A stretch of 64,000 bases of DNA. Origin: Sabellastarte sp. h YS-2021. Its lineage: Eukaryota; Annelida; Polychaeta; Sabellida; Sabellidae. The translations under genes were made by a program, and so were the position numbers. The notes under the pieces were generated by a model. The model worked only from the letters and a program-made list of their open reading frames with translations, was not told the DNA's origin and made no database searches. Where the stretch lies: the NCBI GenBank assembly GCA_964017235.1, contig OZ024936.1:51821028-51885027 (forward strand). Direction: 5' to 3'. The first letter of the stretch is position 1, and each line of letters begins with the position of its first letter. Below, piece after piece: positions 23,901 through 32,700 of this stretch.

Positions 23901-24948
23901 TTTAATGTGTTATATGCTGATAAAGCCTACCACTCTGATAAAAGTTGGAGAATCCCCTCAAAATAAGCTTTATTTTGTGTCACAGTCAGTGTAAACAGAT
24001 ATGGTATATCATGAGTTACAATTTAATTATTCGAACACATGGTATCTTCTTGATCATCGTTTACACATACTGGTCTTGAGGGTGAAGGTAGGGACGGTAA
24101 GACTCTTTAAATATCAAATACAAAATGACTTGGATGACCAATTCAAATGGCAGTTCTTTATCATTGGGTCCTATCCCCAGTGACACTTTAAAGTATCCCT
24201 GTGAAGTTGATATAAATAGCCATCCCTGACACTCTGTCTTTCAGTTAGGGGAATGTCAGTGCTTACGCTGTACTGGTGCAGTCAGGAAGGTTTGAATGGC
24301 AATTTGAGAGTCCTGTAGTACGGGAGATGTTACACTGAGTATAAAATACAATATGTGAAATTCACCACTAGAGGGCAACATTTAAAAGTGAATCAAAATA
24401 ATCAAAATTTCAGCCAATTTTTGCAACAGTGGAGATCTGAAAAATATTTTAGTCACAGAGTTTCAAATATGTGTTAAAAACTTCCAGAGAGTCCGAGAAA
24501 TTGGGCTCCCGCACTGTGGCAAATTTTGCAAGCCTTTAATATAAAGTTATTTCAAACAACTCTATTTCAGCTTGTGGCTGCCTTGAGAAGTGGTTATTAC
24601 ATCACCTCCTATTACAGAGAGCTCCGCCCACTGAGAGGTGATAAATTCGCCTATGATGGTATCCGCAGAGCTCTCGAAGGACAACATATCAACATCAGTG
24701 CCTTTGTCATCGACGCAGACAATAGAAGCTTAGACTGGTTCCCTGCAGAAAACTTCCCTTATTTCAATGCCTCTGTAAATGCTGTTTCAGTGTCGGGCAC
24801 CAACCATTATACACTGGTTTTCAGTGAGAAATATGGACAAATTACCAGTGAAATCATTGATACATATATACAGTATGATAAAAAAACCATAACCAAGGCT
24901 GAACTGGAGGAAAAGCTAGGTGAAATACAGTCAACAGAGACAGTTTAG
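5686..24948 (+). CDS. Multi-pass membrane alpha/beta-hydrolase, complete five-exon gene
   Basis: Five exons (5686-5943, 10000-10181, 14493-14548, 22985-23850, 24571-24948) join in frame through GT-AG introns into 579 residues. Hydrophobic segments lie at about residues 19-38, 49-69, 87-111, 122-142 and 223-245. The rest is an alpha/beta-hydrolase fold with a VTDRRGYGWS strand-loop and the nucleophile elbow GHSYGG (Ser373). Asp502 or Asp504 in FVIDAD and His533 in GTNHY are plausible triad partners. Four sequons after the last membrane segment (N286, N495, N505, N520) fit an extracytosolic hydrolase domain. The start has a purine at -3 and precedes the first membrane segment directly. Substrate and pathway are unknown. 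The exon chain is certain enough to call; the function is fold-level only. Confidence 0.9.
6178..6400 (+). mobile_element. tRNA-derived SINE, diverged copy
   Basis: A tRNA-like head (GTAGTGGTAACATACTCGCC as an A-box region, a decayed B box) is followed by the same body as the better copies at 17161 and 51708, ending ACACCCAAATAAAG. It lies in intron 1 of the hydrolase gene. Confidence 0.65.
6477..7340 (-). mobile_element. MITE, GAGTAAG family, reverse copy split by another transposon
   Basis: The left half (6477-6600) and right half (7254-7340) together match the GAGTAAG MITE in reverse orientation. They are separated by an unrelated inverted-repeat element. The copy is diverged from its siblings, including TTTGCC in place of TTCGCC. 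Confidence 0.7.
6605..7249. mobile_element. Inverted-repeat transposon nested in a MITE, TTAA-type target
   Basis: Ends carry CCAGTTACAC and its complement GTGTAACTGG. The right flank is TTAA and the left flank is GTAA, consistent with a decayed TTAA duplication. The interior is rich in degenerate GGATCCGTAG-like direct and inverted motifs. No transposase frame is seen. Confidence 0.65.
7375..8265 (-). repeat. 147-bp tandem repeat, about six diverged units
   Basis: Units contain a GACCTT...AAGGTC inverted pair, the phrase TTATTATTGG and CCAACCTATAGG. Read on the minus strand the block begins at about 8260 with TTGTATCCACC, the same 5' motif that precedes the array at 50521. It is a second copy of that element in opposite orientation, probably truncated. 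It sits in intron 1 of the hydrolase gene. Confidence 0.8.
8378..8620 (+). repeat. Two-copy tandem duplication, about 125 bp
   Basis: Two adjacent diverged copies share GACAATG(A/G)TAGGAGTGG, AATGAC(T/C)AGAACTTCC and TTTGATTTTGAAGAAAAA-like phrases. No coding content is seen. Confidence 0.6.
8690..9010 (-). repeat. Diverged copy of the 'ACCTACACCC/CACACCATGATG' repeat family
   Basis: On the minus strand this stretch contains CACACTAGGACACTGCACACC and GGTACCATGATG-like phrases with repeated AAGGTCAAA. They resemble units of the arrays at 39.6-40.8 kb and 59.8-60.1 kb, but are strongly decayed. Confidence 0.4.
9011..9999 (+). other. Intron 1 remainder
   Basis: AT-rich intronic sequence with no recognised repeat. 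It ends at a pyrimidine-containing acceptor, TTTTCCCACAG, before exon 2. Confidence 0.4.
10000..10181 (+). CDS. Hydrolase gene exon 2
   Basis: Encodes residues 87-146 plus two bases of codon 147. It carries membrane segments three and four (VFLNCYYLLC onward and VVFSTINAFFLLYLILTVAV). The donor is ACAG|GTTGGT, which is weaker than that of exon 1. Confidence 0.88.
10204..10601. mobile_element. Inverted-repeat element with internal perfect hairpin
   Basis: Terminal inverted repeats of about 38 bp begin AGGCGTATTTCACAACCGTA and are matched at the right end. TCT flanks both sides (10201-10203, 10602-10604). Inside, two 20-bp arms (10476-10495 and 10498-10517) form a perfect hairpin with a 2-nt loop. 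The left end is only 22 nt past the exon 2 donor. It is non-coding and probably a MITE. Confidence 0.8.
10870..11310 (-). repeat. Dispersed repeat, copy X of a ~430-bp family
   Basis: On the minus strand it shares long stretches with 27540-28000 (plus) and with the split copy at 46905-47760. Shared phrases include ATCTCGGAAACTATG, ATATATCATTAGAAAGGTC and GTTGTTATCTTCATTTGTG. No coding signature is seen, and the class of element is unknown. Confidence 0.7.
11700..11924 (+). mobile_element. MITE, GAGTAAG family, forward copy
   Basis: Well-preserved 225-bp copy with TA on both sides. It lies in intron 2 of the hydrolase gene. Confidence 0.85.
12345..12576. mobile_element. MITE with TAGCCTTGC ends and 9-bp target duplication
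   Basis: A 232-bp element with ends TAGCCTTGC and GCAAGGCTA. The flanks GTAAATGAT (12336-12344) and GTAAATGGT (12577-12585) are a 9-bp duplication with one mismatch. A 9-bp duplication would suit a Mutator-like element, but no transposase is present. The body matches the split copy at 16284-17468. Confidence 0.8.
12750..12974 (-). mobile_element. MITE, GAGTAAG family, reverse copy
   Basis: Full-length copy bounded by TA. Its sequence is the reverse complement of the copy at 11700 with few changes. Confidence 0.85.
12977..14043 (+). other. Intron 2 segment without recognised content
   Basis: AT-rich, with no coding signature and no repeat matched elsewhere in the window. Confidence 0.4.
14048..14292. 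mobile_element. TTAA-targeted MITE, 245 bp
   Basis: Ends GGGTGTTGCACACGGGAAAC and the near-perfect complement ending GTGTGCAACACCC. The left flank is TTAA (14044-14047) and the right flank is TTTA, consistent with a decayed TTAA duplication as in piggyBac or Kolobok-type elements. It is non-coding. Confidence 0.8.
14493..14548 (+). CDS. Hydrolase gene exon 3 (56-nt micro-exon)
   Basis: Completes codon 147 and encodes YMDYEVDRQFVWHSDRMG plus one base of Gly166. The acceptor is TTTTTCAG and the donor is GGAG|GTAAAG. It bridges the fourth membrane segment to the cytosolic linker. The phase agrees with both neighbours, which supports this short exon. Confidence 0.82.
14816..15054 (-). mobile_element. 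MITE, GAGTAAG family, reverse copy
   Basis: Full-length copy with a small internal duplication (GAGGTGAGCTTTATT then GAGGTGAACTTTGTT). The right terminus is mutated to CTTACTATA. It lies in intron 3 of the hydrolase gene. Confidence 0.8.
15055..16283 (+). other. Intron 3 segment without recognised content
   Basis: AT-rich. Short open frames show no family motif and no splice context. Confidence 0.4.
16478..17433 (+). mobile_element. 5'-truncated LINE insertion inside a MITE
   Basis: The insertion is flanked by the direct repeat AGCTTTCCC (16469-16477 and 17425-17433), a target-site duplication. An open frame of about 140 codons at 16501-16926 reads like the extreme C-terminus of a non-LTR reverse transcriptase: HARMRMKCSPLNEHL, CNCECGMDIENSIHFLFHC. 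A 3' UTR follows. It contains a later SINE insertion. Confidence 0.78.
17161..17393 (+). mobile_element. tRNA-derived SINE with perfect 15-bp duplication
   Basis: The head has an A-box region (GGCAGAGTGGTAACACTC) and a B box (GGTTCGATCCC). The body ends in AAATAAACAAACAAACA. The flanks GCCTAATTGCTTTAA at 17146-17160 and 17394-17408 are identical, so the insertion is recent relative to the LINE it sits in. Confidence 0.92.
18130..18354 (+). mobile_element. MITE, GAGTAAG family, forward copy
   Basis: Full length, TA on both sides, in intron 3 of the hydrolase gene. Confidence 0.85.
19210..19246. repeat. Right end of a TAGCCTTGC MITE
   Basis: Matches the right 35 bp of the copies ending at 12576 and 17468 (AACTTGAGCCTTCAGCAAGG). 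No left end is seen, so it is a truncated copy. Confidence 0.6.
19340..19440 (+). pseudogene. LINE reverse-transcriptase tail fragment
   Basis: One plus-strand frame reads NHSFAYNASPTWNNLPDDIR, the distal block typical of CR1/L2-like reverse transcriptases. It is similar in kind to the block near base 80 on the other strand. It is short and flanked by unrelated sequence. Confidence 0.55.
19668..20111. mobile_element. Inverted-repeat element, about 444 bp
   Basis: About 33-bp ends: GGCGAGTTTGGATCGAACTC on the left is matched at the right by the complement of GGCAAGTTTGGATCGAGCTC. No clear target duplication and no coding content are seen. It lies in intron 3 of the hydrolase gene. Confidence 0.6.
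20112..20655 (+). other. Intron 3 segment without recognised content
   Basis: No repeat matched elsewhere and no coding signature. Confidence 0.35.
20660..22805 (-). mobile_element. Hairpin-ended element carrying a 168-bp satellite array
   Basis: Read on the minus strand, it begins near 22805 with GAGGGTCAGAGGTGCCCC and then GGCGGGTTGCG. It ends with the hairpin GGCGGGTTG/CAACCCGCC (20668-20693) followed by CTAAAAA. A second copy of the 3' hairpin lies at 21603-21630, so two tails are joined in tandem. Units of 168 bp (exactly 56 codons) fill 20.7-22.2 kb. The same termini occur in a short copy at 47105-47640. The hairpin plus CTAA is reminiscent of Helitron or Helentron ends, which is an inference. 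Confidence 0.72.
22985..23850 (+). CDS. Hydrolase gene exon 4 (catalytic core)
   Basis: Encodes residues 166-454: a linker, the fifth membrane segment (LFYFLTQLILVVIFALSA) and most of the hydrolase fold, including ENGLG (candidate oxyanion-side loop), DRRGYGWS and the GHSYGG elbow with Ser373. The acceptor is TATATTTGCAG and the donor is ACAG|GTATGG. Reading past the donor adds about 47 intron-encoded residues before a stop. Confidence 0.92.
24571..24948 (+). CDS. Hydrolase gene exon 5 (terminal)
   Basis: Encodes residues 455-579 and the TAG stop. It contains the FVIDAD strand end (likely acid) and GTNHYTLV (likely catalytic His533), in the expected order after the nucleophile. It ends with a charged helix, KAELEEKLGEI. 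The acceptor is CTCTATTTCAG. Confidence 0.9.
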   Translation, partial: LVAALRSGYYITSYYRELRPLRGDKFAYDGIRRALEGQHINISAFVIDADNRSLDWFPAENFPYFNASVNAVSVSGTNHYTLVFSEKYGQITSEIIDTYIQYDKKTITKAELEEKLGEIQSTETV

Positions 24949-25064
24949 CCAATAATTTCTATTTGTCATAAGACAGGTTAAGTTGTATAATAATAATGTT
25001 TATGTATATAAGTGGCAGGATTTGGGATTACCATGGTTTTACCATTCACTTGTGTACAGTATAG

Positions 25065-26496
25065 ATATATATGTTACAGTGAATATGTGTAATCAGGGAA
25101 TACGCGTATTCACTGAAAATTTCAGAGAATACGCGTATTCCCTAAAGTGGTCAGGGAATACGCGTATTCCCTAAAATTTTCAGGGAATACGTGTATTCCC
25201 TGGTTTTGTCAAGCAGTTGCTTCACATATTCACTAAACTAAAATCAGTGAATATGTGTAATGGATCACCTTTAAAGTATTACACTAGAAATAAGCTAGAA
25301 ACTTCACATATAAATTTAACAATTTAATGTCTCACTTCTCATCATACATTACTTTCTGGAACTTTACTACAAAGCATACTTATAGACACTATAAAGTATA
25401 CTAGAAGGGTGAGCTACAATTTCGGAGTATGAATAAGTTAAGGAGGGAAAAAGGGCATTCTGTGGTAAAATACAACAATCTAATAACCAATAAGTGATGC
25501 ACATGTAAAATGTGTAATATTGTGACAAGTCAGTTTCTCATATTTTGGGAGGTAAATTATAATATTTAACTTTTAAGTTAGTTGTTTTCCAATTTAATAG
25601 AATTTTCACTTATTCATGCTTGACCAATTTTTTAACAGAAGATATTTTAGTTGTAAACTGAATGGGTTCCTTTATAATAGCTTTATAATAGCTAGGGAAA
25701 TATGTTTTTAATCTTAATAACCTGTCTTGATCACTGATGCATGGGTGGCTTCTTTCTGATTGAAAGGATTAAGGATCAAAGAGCTAAGTAAAGAGAAACC
25801 ATAAGACTGTGACACCAATTGGAATGAACAATTAATAAACAAAAGCCTTGAGAAAATTATTCTCCAAGCTGATATCTAATAAATTATTCATTTAGTTGTT
25901 TACTTTAGCTCTATATTTAACTAATGGATACTTTTAAATTAAAACTAAAATATTGGGGCGTTTCAAGTTAATACAGTTTTTAGTCAGAGGAGTGAAGTAT
26001 AATAGATACTTAATCTGAAGACAGTTTTAAAGGAGAACTATTTCATAAATTTAAAAAAAAGCTAAAAACAATTTTATTCTAAAGGATAAGTATATATTAT
26101 AAATTTAGTTAAAATATCTAATAGCCAACAGACAAACTTAAAACAAGGCATAAATACTACTTTTTGGCACATATTTTGTATTTTTATGTTTTTAATTATG
26201 GTACACTGAAAGTTATGTTATCTAATCATGTATGATGTTACGTAGGTTATATGATACTTATATTACCTAAACAAGGTAAAGTTCTTTATAAAAATACAAA
26301 GTTGTTTTCTCAGTAATTTCTAGTTAGGGAATACGTGTATTCTCTGGTCATCAAAACCAGGGGATACGCGTATTCCCTGAAATTTTTAGGGAATTCGCGT
26401 ATTCCCTGACTGCTTTAGAGAATATGCGTATTCCCTGAAATTTTCAGGGAATACGCGTATTCCCTGATTACACATATTCACTGTAACATATATATG
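25065..26496. mobile_element. Foldback element with palindromic repeat arms
   Basis: Both ends share ATATATGTTACAGTGAATAT in inverted orientation. Each arm then carries four or five units at roughly 29-bp spacing, each unit a palindrome whose consensus is GGGAATACGCGTATTCCC. The ~1-kb AT-rich centre has no coding signature. It begins about 115 bp after the hydrolase stop codon and may overlap its 3' UTR. Confidence 0.8.
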
Positions 26497-26499
26497 TAA

Positions 26500-27160
26500 A
26501 CACTGAGAAAACCCAGAGTTGAAAATGATGGTAAATTATTTTAAGGTTGTGATGCCATTATTACTGGTCCCCTGGTTATGATATTGTGGGTGTTGGTGTT
26601 TTGACATCACAGTTCCAAATGAGGGAATGTGTGGTCTGGAAATATCTATTTTTCATTATTATGATCAGAAAACTGTAAGTAAAGCTGATCTGAAGGTTAA
26701 GCTATAGTCCCTGAAATGCTCGACTTGCTTTACTTTTTTTTTTGAGACAATGAATGAGTGCATTTTTATAACAGTCTAGATTTTACACTCTCACTGGAGG
26801 GGAATGTTCTCAGAGAATCATAGTGCACGGAGGACCTTGCAGTAGATGTAGTGAAACATATCATCAGTGTTATAATATTCTCATGTAGTGTACTCTGCAG
26901 TGGACCTCTGTATATAGTGGTTATTAGAAAAAGAGAACCTTACAAGTGTACATTCTTGTAACATTATAAAACAAGGAGCAGAGATAAGTCAATAATTTCC
27001 AGCCCAATGTGCCATACACAATCAACTGATCGGATGTGTGTAGGTTAATGTGCAAGGAAGTGTCCAATATAATTTAGAAATAATGGATTGTTTTCAAGGT
27101 ACCAAAGGACACTATGTTTTAAAGTATCTTTTATCATTTCAAGACAGTACCATTTTTAGT
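26500..27160. other. Gene-free intergenic stretch
   Basis: AT-rich, nothing recognised. Confidence 0.35.
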
Positions 27161-27163
27161 ATA

Positions 27164-27388
27164 GAGTAAGAAATCTAAAATTCGCCACATATCTGAAATT
27201 CGCCACATGTGAAAATACTAATAAAATAAATGAATTGTGGTGAGATTTGTTGACTGTATAGTAAATTAAGGCTTTTTGAACTGAAAAATACCAATTTTTG
27301 GACAAAAACATCATTTTCTTCATAAAATTAACTAAGGTTTTAGAGGTGGCGAATTTTAGATTCCTGGCGAATTTTAGATTTCTGACTC
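27164..27388 (-). mobile_element. MITE, GAGTAAG family, reverse copy
   Basis: Full length, TA on both sides, one change in the right terminus (CTGACTC). Confidence 0.85.
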
Positions 27389-27539
27389 TATATGTACATA
27401 ACTACATAATTTATCATCAGATTGCTTTGCCAAGACATACAGGACACTGTCACAATAGTGCCTATTTTATAATCCATTGCAAGTCATATGTGACATGTAT
27501 AGGGGGATATACAGAGTGGGATATATATTTTTTTTAATA

Positions 27540-28000
27540 CAACAGCACCTCGGTAGCATGAATAATAAGTGTGAATAACTTCCGGTTTTTCCATTAATAA
27601 CCCGGAAACTATGTGACCTACAAATATGTATTATATATCATTAGAAAGGTCTTTTTACAACGCTTCTGCTCATATTTGTTGCATAAAAATCCATGCAGAA
27701 ATGACTGAGATACTGAAAGTTAAAAATTGAAATTTATATATTTACACTTGTCCATGCTTTATGACAGCCATACACATTCTCTCATTAAATATTGATTTAT
27801 TTAACTCATAAATCATACAAAATGGTGAATAATAAAAGTAAAACATCTTTCATCAGACATATACAGAAAAATACGTATTTGTACAATATTGTTATCTTCA
27901 TTTGTGATATATTTTTTCTGTATATCTTATTTGGGGAGTTTTTCTATTACGTACCTAGGTTTGAGATTGATTCTAGCAAAATTCTGTATACTATGATTTA
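27540..28000 (+). repeat. Dispersed repeat, copy Y of a ~430-bp family
   Basis: Collinear with 10870-11310 on the opposite strand. Shared phrases include GGAAACTATGTGACCTAC and ATCATTAGAAAGGTC. It is non-coding. Confidence 0.7.
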
Positions 28001-28889
28001 GAGCAGGAAAAATAGGGATGGCAACAAGCTGTTTGGTGGAGGTCTGCACTCTCTTGACTGCTTTTCTAGCTTTGTGTATCATACCACTGTAGATGCTTAC
28101 AGACAAGGTGTAGAGTAGCAATTCCAACTTTATTATCAACAGAGAAATTTTACCTGGGAATTGTTTCAGGGATATCCCCGAATGAAACCAAATGGTAAAT
28201 ACCTTGTAGACAAACACAAAAACAGATTCTTCTTGGCCCAAATACTTCATTTTATTCCTGTTCTGTTATTTAAAACCCTGCTAATGTGTATAGTTCAAAT
28301 AATTCTTCAAGATTTGTATTGTTGTATAATGGGTTTTTTTCGTATTTTAGAATGGTTATATACACTCACAATCTATAATAACTTGAAAAAGAAATTAAAA
28401 ACAATCGCTTCTTAGTCAATGTGTAATCTCTCAGACTGTGATAATTCTGCTCATTAAACCTTGTTTACTAGATTTACAAAAAATATATGAAATATAAATG
28501 GAACCCTTAATAATTAAAATCCTAGCTGGTGGAATTCCTGTTAAAGAGATACTACTACTACTGCCAGTTTTACATTAGGGGAGATCAGAGTCCTAATGTA
28601 GTTACAACAAGAGGAGAGTGCCCGTGAACGGGCACTGTGTCAGCTGACTGAATGTTTTTGATTTGTGATGGTGATAATGAGAGGAAAGCATAATTATCAG
28701 AGAAAGGGCTGTACAGAAATACAGTAAATGGTAACTGAACAGCATGTTCGAAAGATATTCCGAAGCTGACAGAAAAAAAGGACAAAAAAGTTGTGCCCTG
28801 CAAATGGGATTATGAAATAAAGTAACAAGGTAATTGTTTAAGTGTAAAAAGTAGGTTAAAAATATTTAAAGAAATACTATAAATGCAAT

Positions 28890-29700
28890 ATCCTCGTTCG
28901 ACCATGAAGAAGGGGTCCAAAGGTCAAATCTGACCATACCAAAAGATTCCCAGCCAAAGAATTTAGGATGGTTTACCATCCCAAACCTCTCGGACCAATA
29001 ATAAGTGAGTCATAGGCACTTTTTAAGTTTGGCTATCCTTGTTTGACCTTGACGGAGGGGTCCAAGGTCAAATCCGACCACACAAAAAAATTCCCAGCCC
29101 ATGATTTCCTGTAGCTTGTTTACCATCCCAAACCTGTAGGACCAATAATAAGCGAGTTCTAAGCAATTGTAAGTTTGGCTATCCTCAATTGACCTTGAAG
29201 GAGGGGTCCCAGGTCAAATCTGACCACAACAAAAGAATCCCAGCCCATGATTTCCTATATGTTGGTTTACCATCCCAAACCTCCAAGACCAATAATACGC
29301 GAGTTATAAGCACTTTAAGTTTGGCTATCTTCGTTTGACCTGGAAGGAGGGGTCTAAGGTGAAATCTGACCACACCAAAAGATTCCCAGCCCATGATTTT
29401 CTATAGGTTGGTTTTCCATTCCAAACCTCTAGGACCAATAATAAGCGAGTTATAAGCACTTTTAAGTTTGGCTATCCTCATTTGACCTTGAAGGAGGGGT
29501 CCAAGGTGAAATCCGACCACACCAAAAAATTCCCAGCTCATGATTTTCTATAGGTTGGTTTTCATTCCAAACCTCTAGGACCAATAATAAGCGAGTTATA
29601 AGCACTTTTATGTTTGGCTATCCTCATTTGACCTTGAAGGAGGGTTCCATGGTCAAATCGGACCATATTAACAGATTCCCAGCCCATGATTTCCTACAGG
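28890..29700 (+). repeat. 147-bp tandem repeat, about 5.5 units
   Basis: Units share GGACCAATAATAAGCGAG, AAGTTTGGCTATCCTC, GACCTTGAAGGAGGGGTCC and CCCAGCCCATGATTTCCTAT with the arrays at 7.4-8.2 kb and 50.5-51.6 kb. Confidence 0.9.
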
Positions 29701-32700
29701 TTGGATACAATGATTTACTCAACAGTGAGAACCTGAAAGAAGCTATTGCTCAGCTATGCCATGACATAGAGGTCTGCAATTTCACTATGTTATAGCTGAC
29801 CAAAACGTCTGTGAAAAACATATTTAACAAAATACTCTAAATGTAATAGTTTTCAAGTTACTACTGATTTACTCAAGAGTGAGAACCTCAAAGTAACTAT
29901 TACTCAGCTATGCAATGAGCTACATGTCTGAATTTTTGCTCTGTTATAGCTGACCTAAAAGTAGGTGAACAACATATTTAAGCAAAATACTGTAAATGCA
30001 ATAGTTTTCAAGTTACAACTGATTTACTCAATAGTGAGAACCTGAAAATAGCTATTGCTCCGCTATGCCATGAGCTATAGGTCTGTAATTTCACTATGTT
30101 ATAGCTAACCCAAAAGTAGGTGAACAATATATTTTAACAAAATACTCCAAATGCAATATTTTTCAAGTTATAGCCGATTTACTCAACAGACAGTGCCTGA
30201 GAATAGCTATTGCTCAGTTGTGCCATGAGCTACAGGTCTGTAATTTCACTATGTTATAGCTGACCCAAAAGTAGCTGAATAACATATTTGCACAAATTTC
30301 TGTAAAGGCAATAGTTTTCCAATTACAACTGATTTACTCAACAGTGAGAACTTCAAAGTAGCTATTACTCAGCTATGCAATGAGCCACAGGTCTGGAACT
30401 TCACTATGTTATAGCTGACGACAAAATAGGTGAATAACATATTGCAACAAAATACTCTAAATGCAATAGTTTCCAAGTTATAAGTGATTTACTCAACAGT
30501 GATAACCTAAAAGTAGCTATTACTCAGCTATGCCATGAGCTACAGGTCTGAAATTTTACTATGTTATAGCTGACCCAAAAGTAGCTGAATAACATATTTA
30601 TACTAAATTCTCTAAATGCAATAGTTTTCAAATTATAAGTGATTTGCTCAACATTGAGAACTTCAAAGTAGCTATTACTCAGCTATGCAATGAGTCACAG
30701 GTCTGGAACTTGACTATGTTATAGCTGACCCCAAAATAGGTGAATAACATATTGAAACAAAATACTCTAAATGCAATAATTTCCAAGTTATAAGCGATTT
30801 ACTCAACAGTGATAACCTCAAAGTAGCTATTACTCAGCTATGCCATGAGCTACAGGTCTGAAATTTTACTATGTTATAGCTGACCCAAAAGTAGGTGAAC
30901 AACATATTTAAGCAAAATACTGTACATGCAATAGTTTTCAAGTTACAACTGATTTACTCAATAGTGATGACCTAAAAGTAGCTATTACTCAGCTATGCCA
31001 TGAGCTACAGGTCTGAAATTTTACTATGTTATAGCTGACCCAAAAGTAGCTGAATAACATATTTATACTAAATTCTCTAAATGCAATAGTTTTGCAATTA
31101 CAACTGATTTACTCAATAGTGAGAACCTCAAAGTAGCTATTACTCAGCTATGCAATGAGCTACAGGTCTGAAATTTTACTATGTTATAGCTGACCCAAAA
31201 GTAGGTGAACAACATATTTAAGCAAAATACTGTAAATGCAATAGTTTTGAAGTTACAACTGATTTACTCAATAGTGATGACCTAAAAGTAGCTATTACTC
31301 AGCTATGCCATGAGCTACAGGTCTGAAATTTTACTATGTTATAGCTGACCCAAAAGTAGCTGAATAACATATTTATACGAAATTCTGTAAATGCAACAGT
31401 TTTCCAATTACAACTGATTTACTCAATAGTGAGAACTTCAAAGTAGCTATTACCCAGCTGTGCCATGACCTACAGATCTAAAATTTCACTATATTATAGC
31501 TGGCCCAAAAGTAGCTGAATAACATATTTATACGAAATTCTCTAAATGCAATAGTTTTGCAATTACAACTGATTTACTCAATAGTGAGAACCTCAAAGTA
31601 GTTATTACTCAGCTATGCAATGAGCTACAGGTCTGAAATTTTACTATGTTATAGCTGACCCAAAAGTAGGTGAACAACATATTTAAGCAAAATACTGTAA
31701 ATGCAATAGTTTTCAAGTTACAACTGATTTACTCAATAGTGATGACCTAAAAGTAGCTATTACTCAGCTATGCCATGAGCTACAGGTCTGAAATTTTACT
31801 ATGTTATAGCTGACCCAAAAGTAGCTGAATAACATATTTATACTAAATTCTCTAAATGCAATAGTTTTGCAATTACAACTGATTTACTCAATAGTGAGAA
31901 CCTCAAAGTAGTTATTACTCAGCTATGCAATGAGCTACAGGTCTGAAATTTTACTATGTTATAGCTGACCCAAAAGTAGGTGAACAACATATTTAAGCAA
32001 AATACTGTAAATGCAATAGTTTTGAAGTTACAACTGATTTACTCAATAGTGATGACCTAAAAGTAGCTATTACTCAGCTATGCCATGAGCTACAGGTCTA
32101 AAATTTTACTATGTTATAGCTGACCCAAAAGTAGCTGAATAACATATTTATACGAAATTCTGTAAATGCAACAGTTTTCCAATTACAACTGATTTACTCA
32201 ATAGTGAGAACTTCAAAGTAGCTATTACTCAGCTGTGCCATGACCTACAGATCTAAAATTTCACTATATTATAGCTGGCCCAAAAGTAGCTGAATAACAT
32301 ATTTATACGAAATTCTCTAAATGCAATAGTTTTGCAATTACAACTGATTTACTCAATAGTGAGAACCTCAAAGTAGTTATTACTCAGCTATGCAATGAGC
32401 TACAGGTCTGAAATTTTACTATGTTATAGCTGACCCAAAAGTAGGTGAACAACATATTTAAGCAAAATACTGTAAATGCAATAGTTTTCAAGTTACAACT
32501 GATTTACTCAATAGTGATGACCTAAAAGTAGCTATTACTCAGCTATGCCATGAGCTACAGGTCTGAAATTTTACTATGTTATAGCTAACCCAAAAGTAGG
32601 TGAACAATATATTTTAACAAAGTACTCCAAATGCAATATTTTTCAAGTTATAGCCGATTTACTCAACAGTCAGTGCCTGAGAATAGCTATTGCTCAGTTG

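Noticed and set aside
23851..23994. Extension of hydrolase exon 4 past the donor
   Set aside because: The frame continues to a stop at 23994, but GTATGG at 23851 joins in phase to exon 5, which supplies the Asp and His of the triad.
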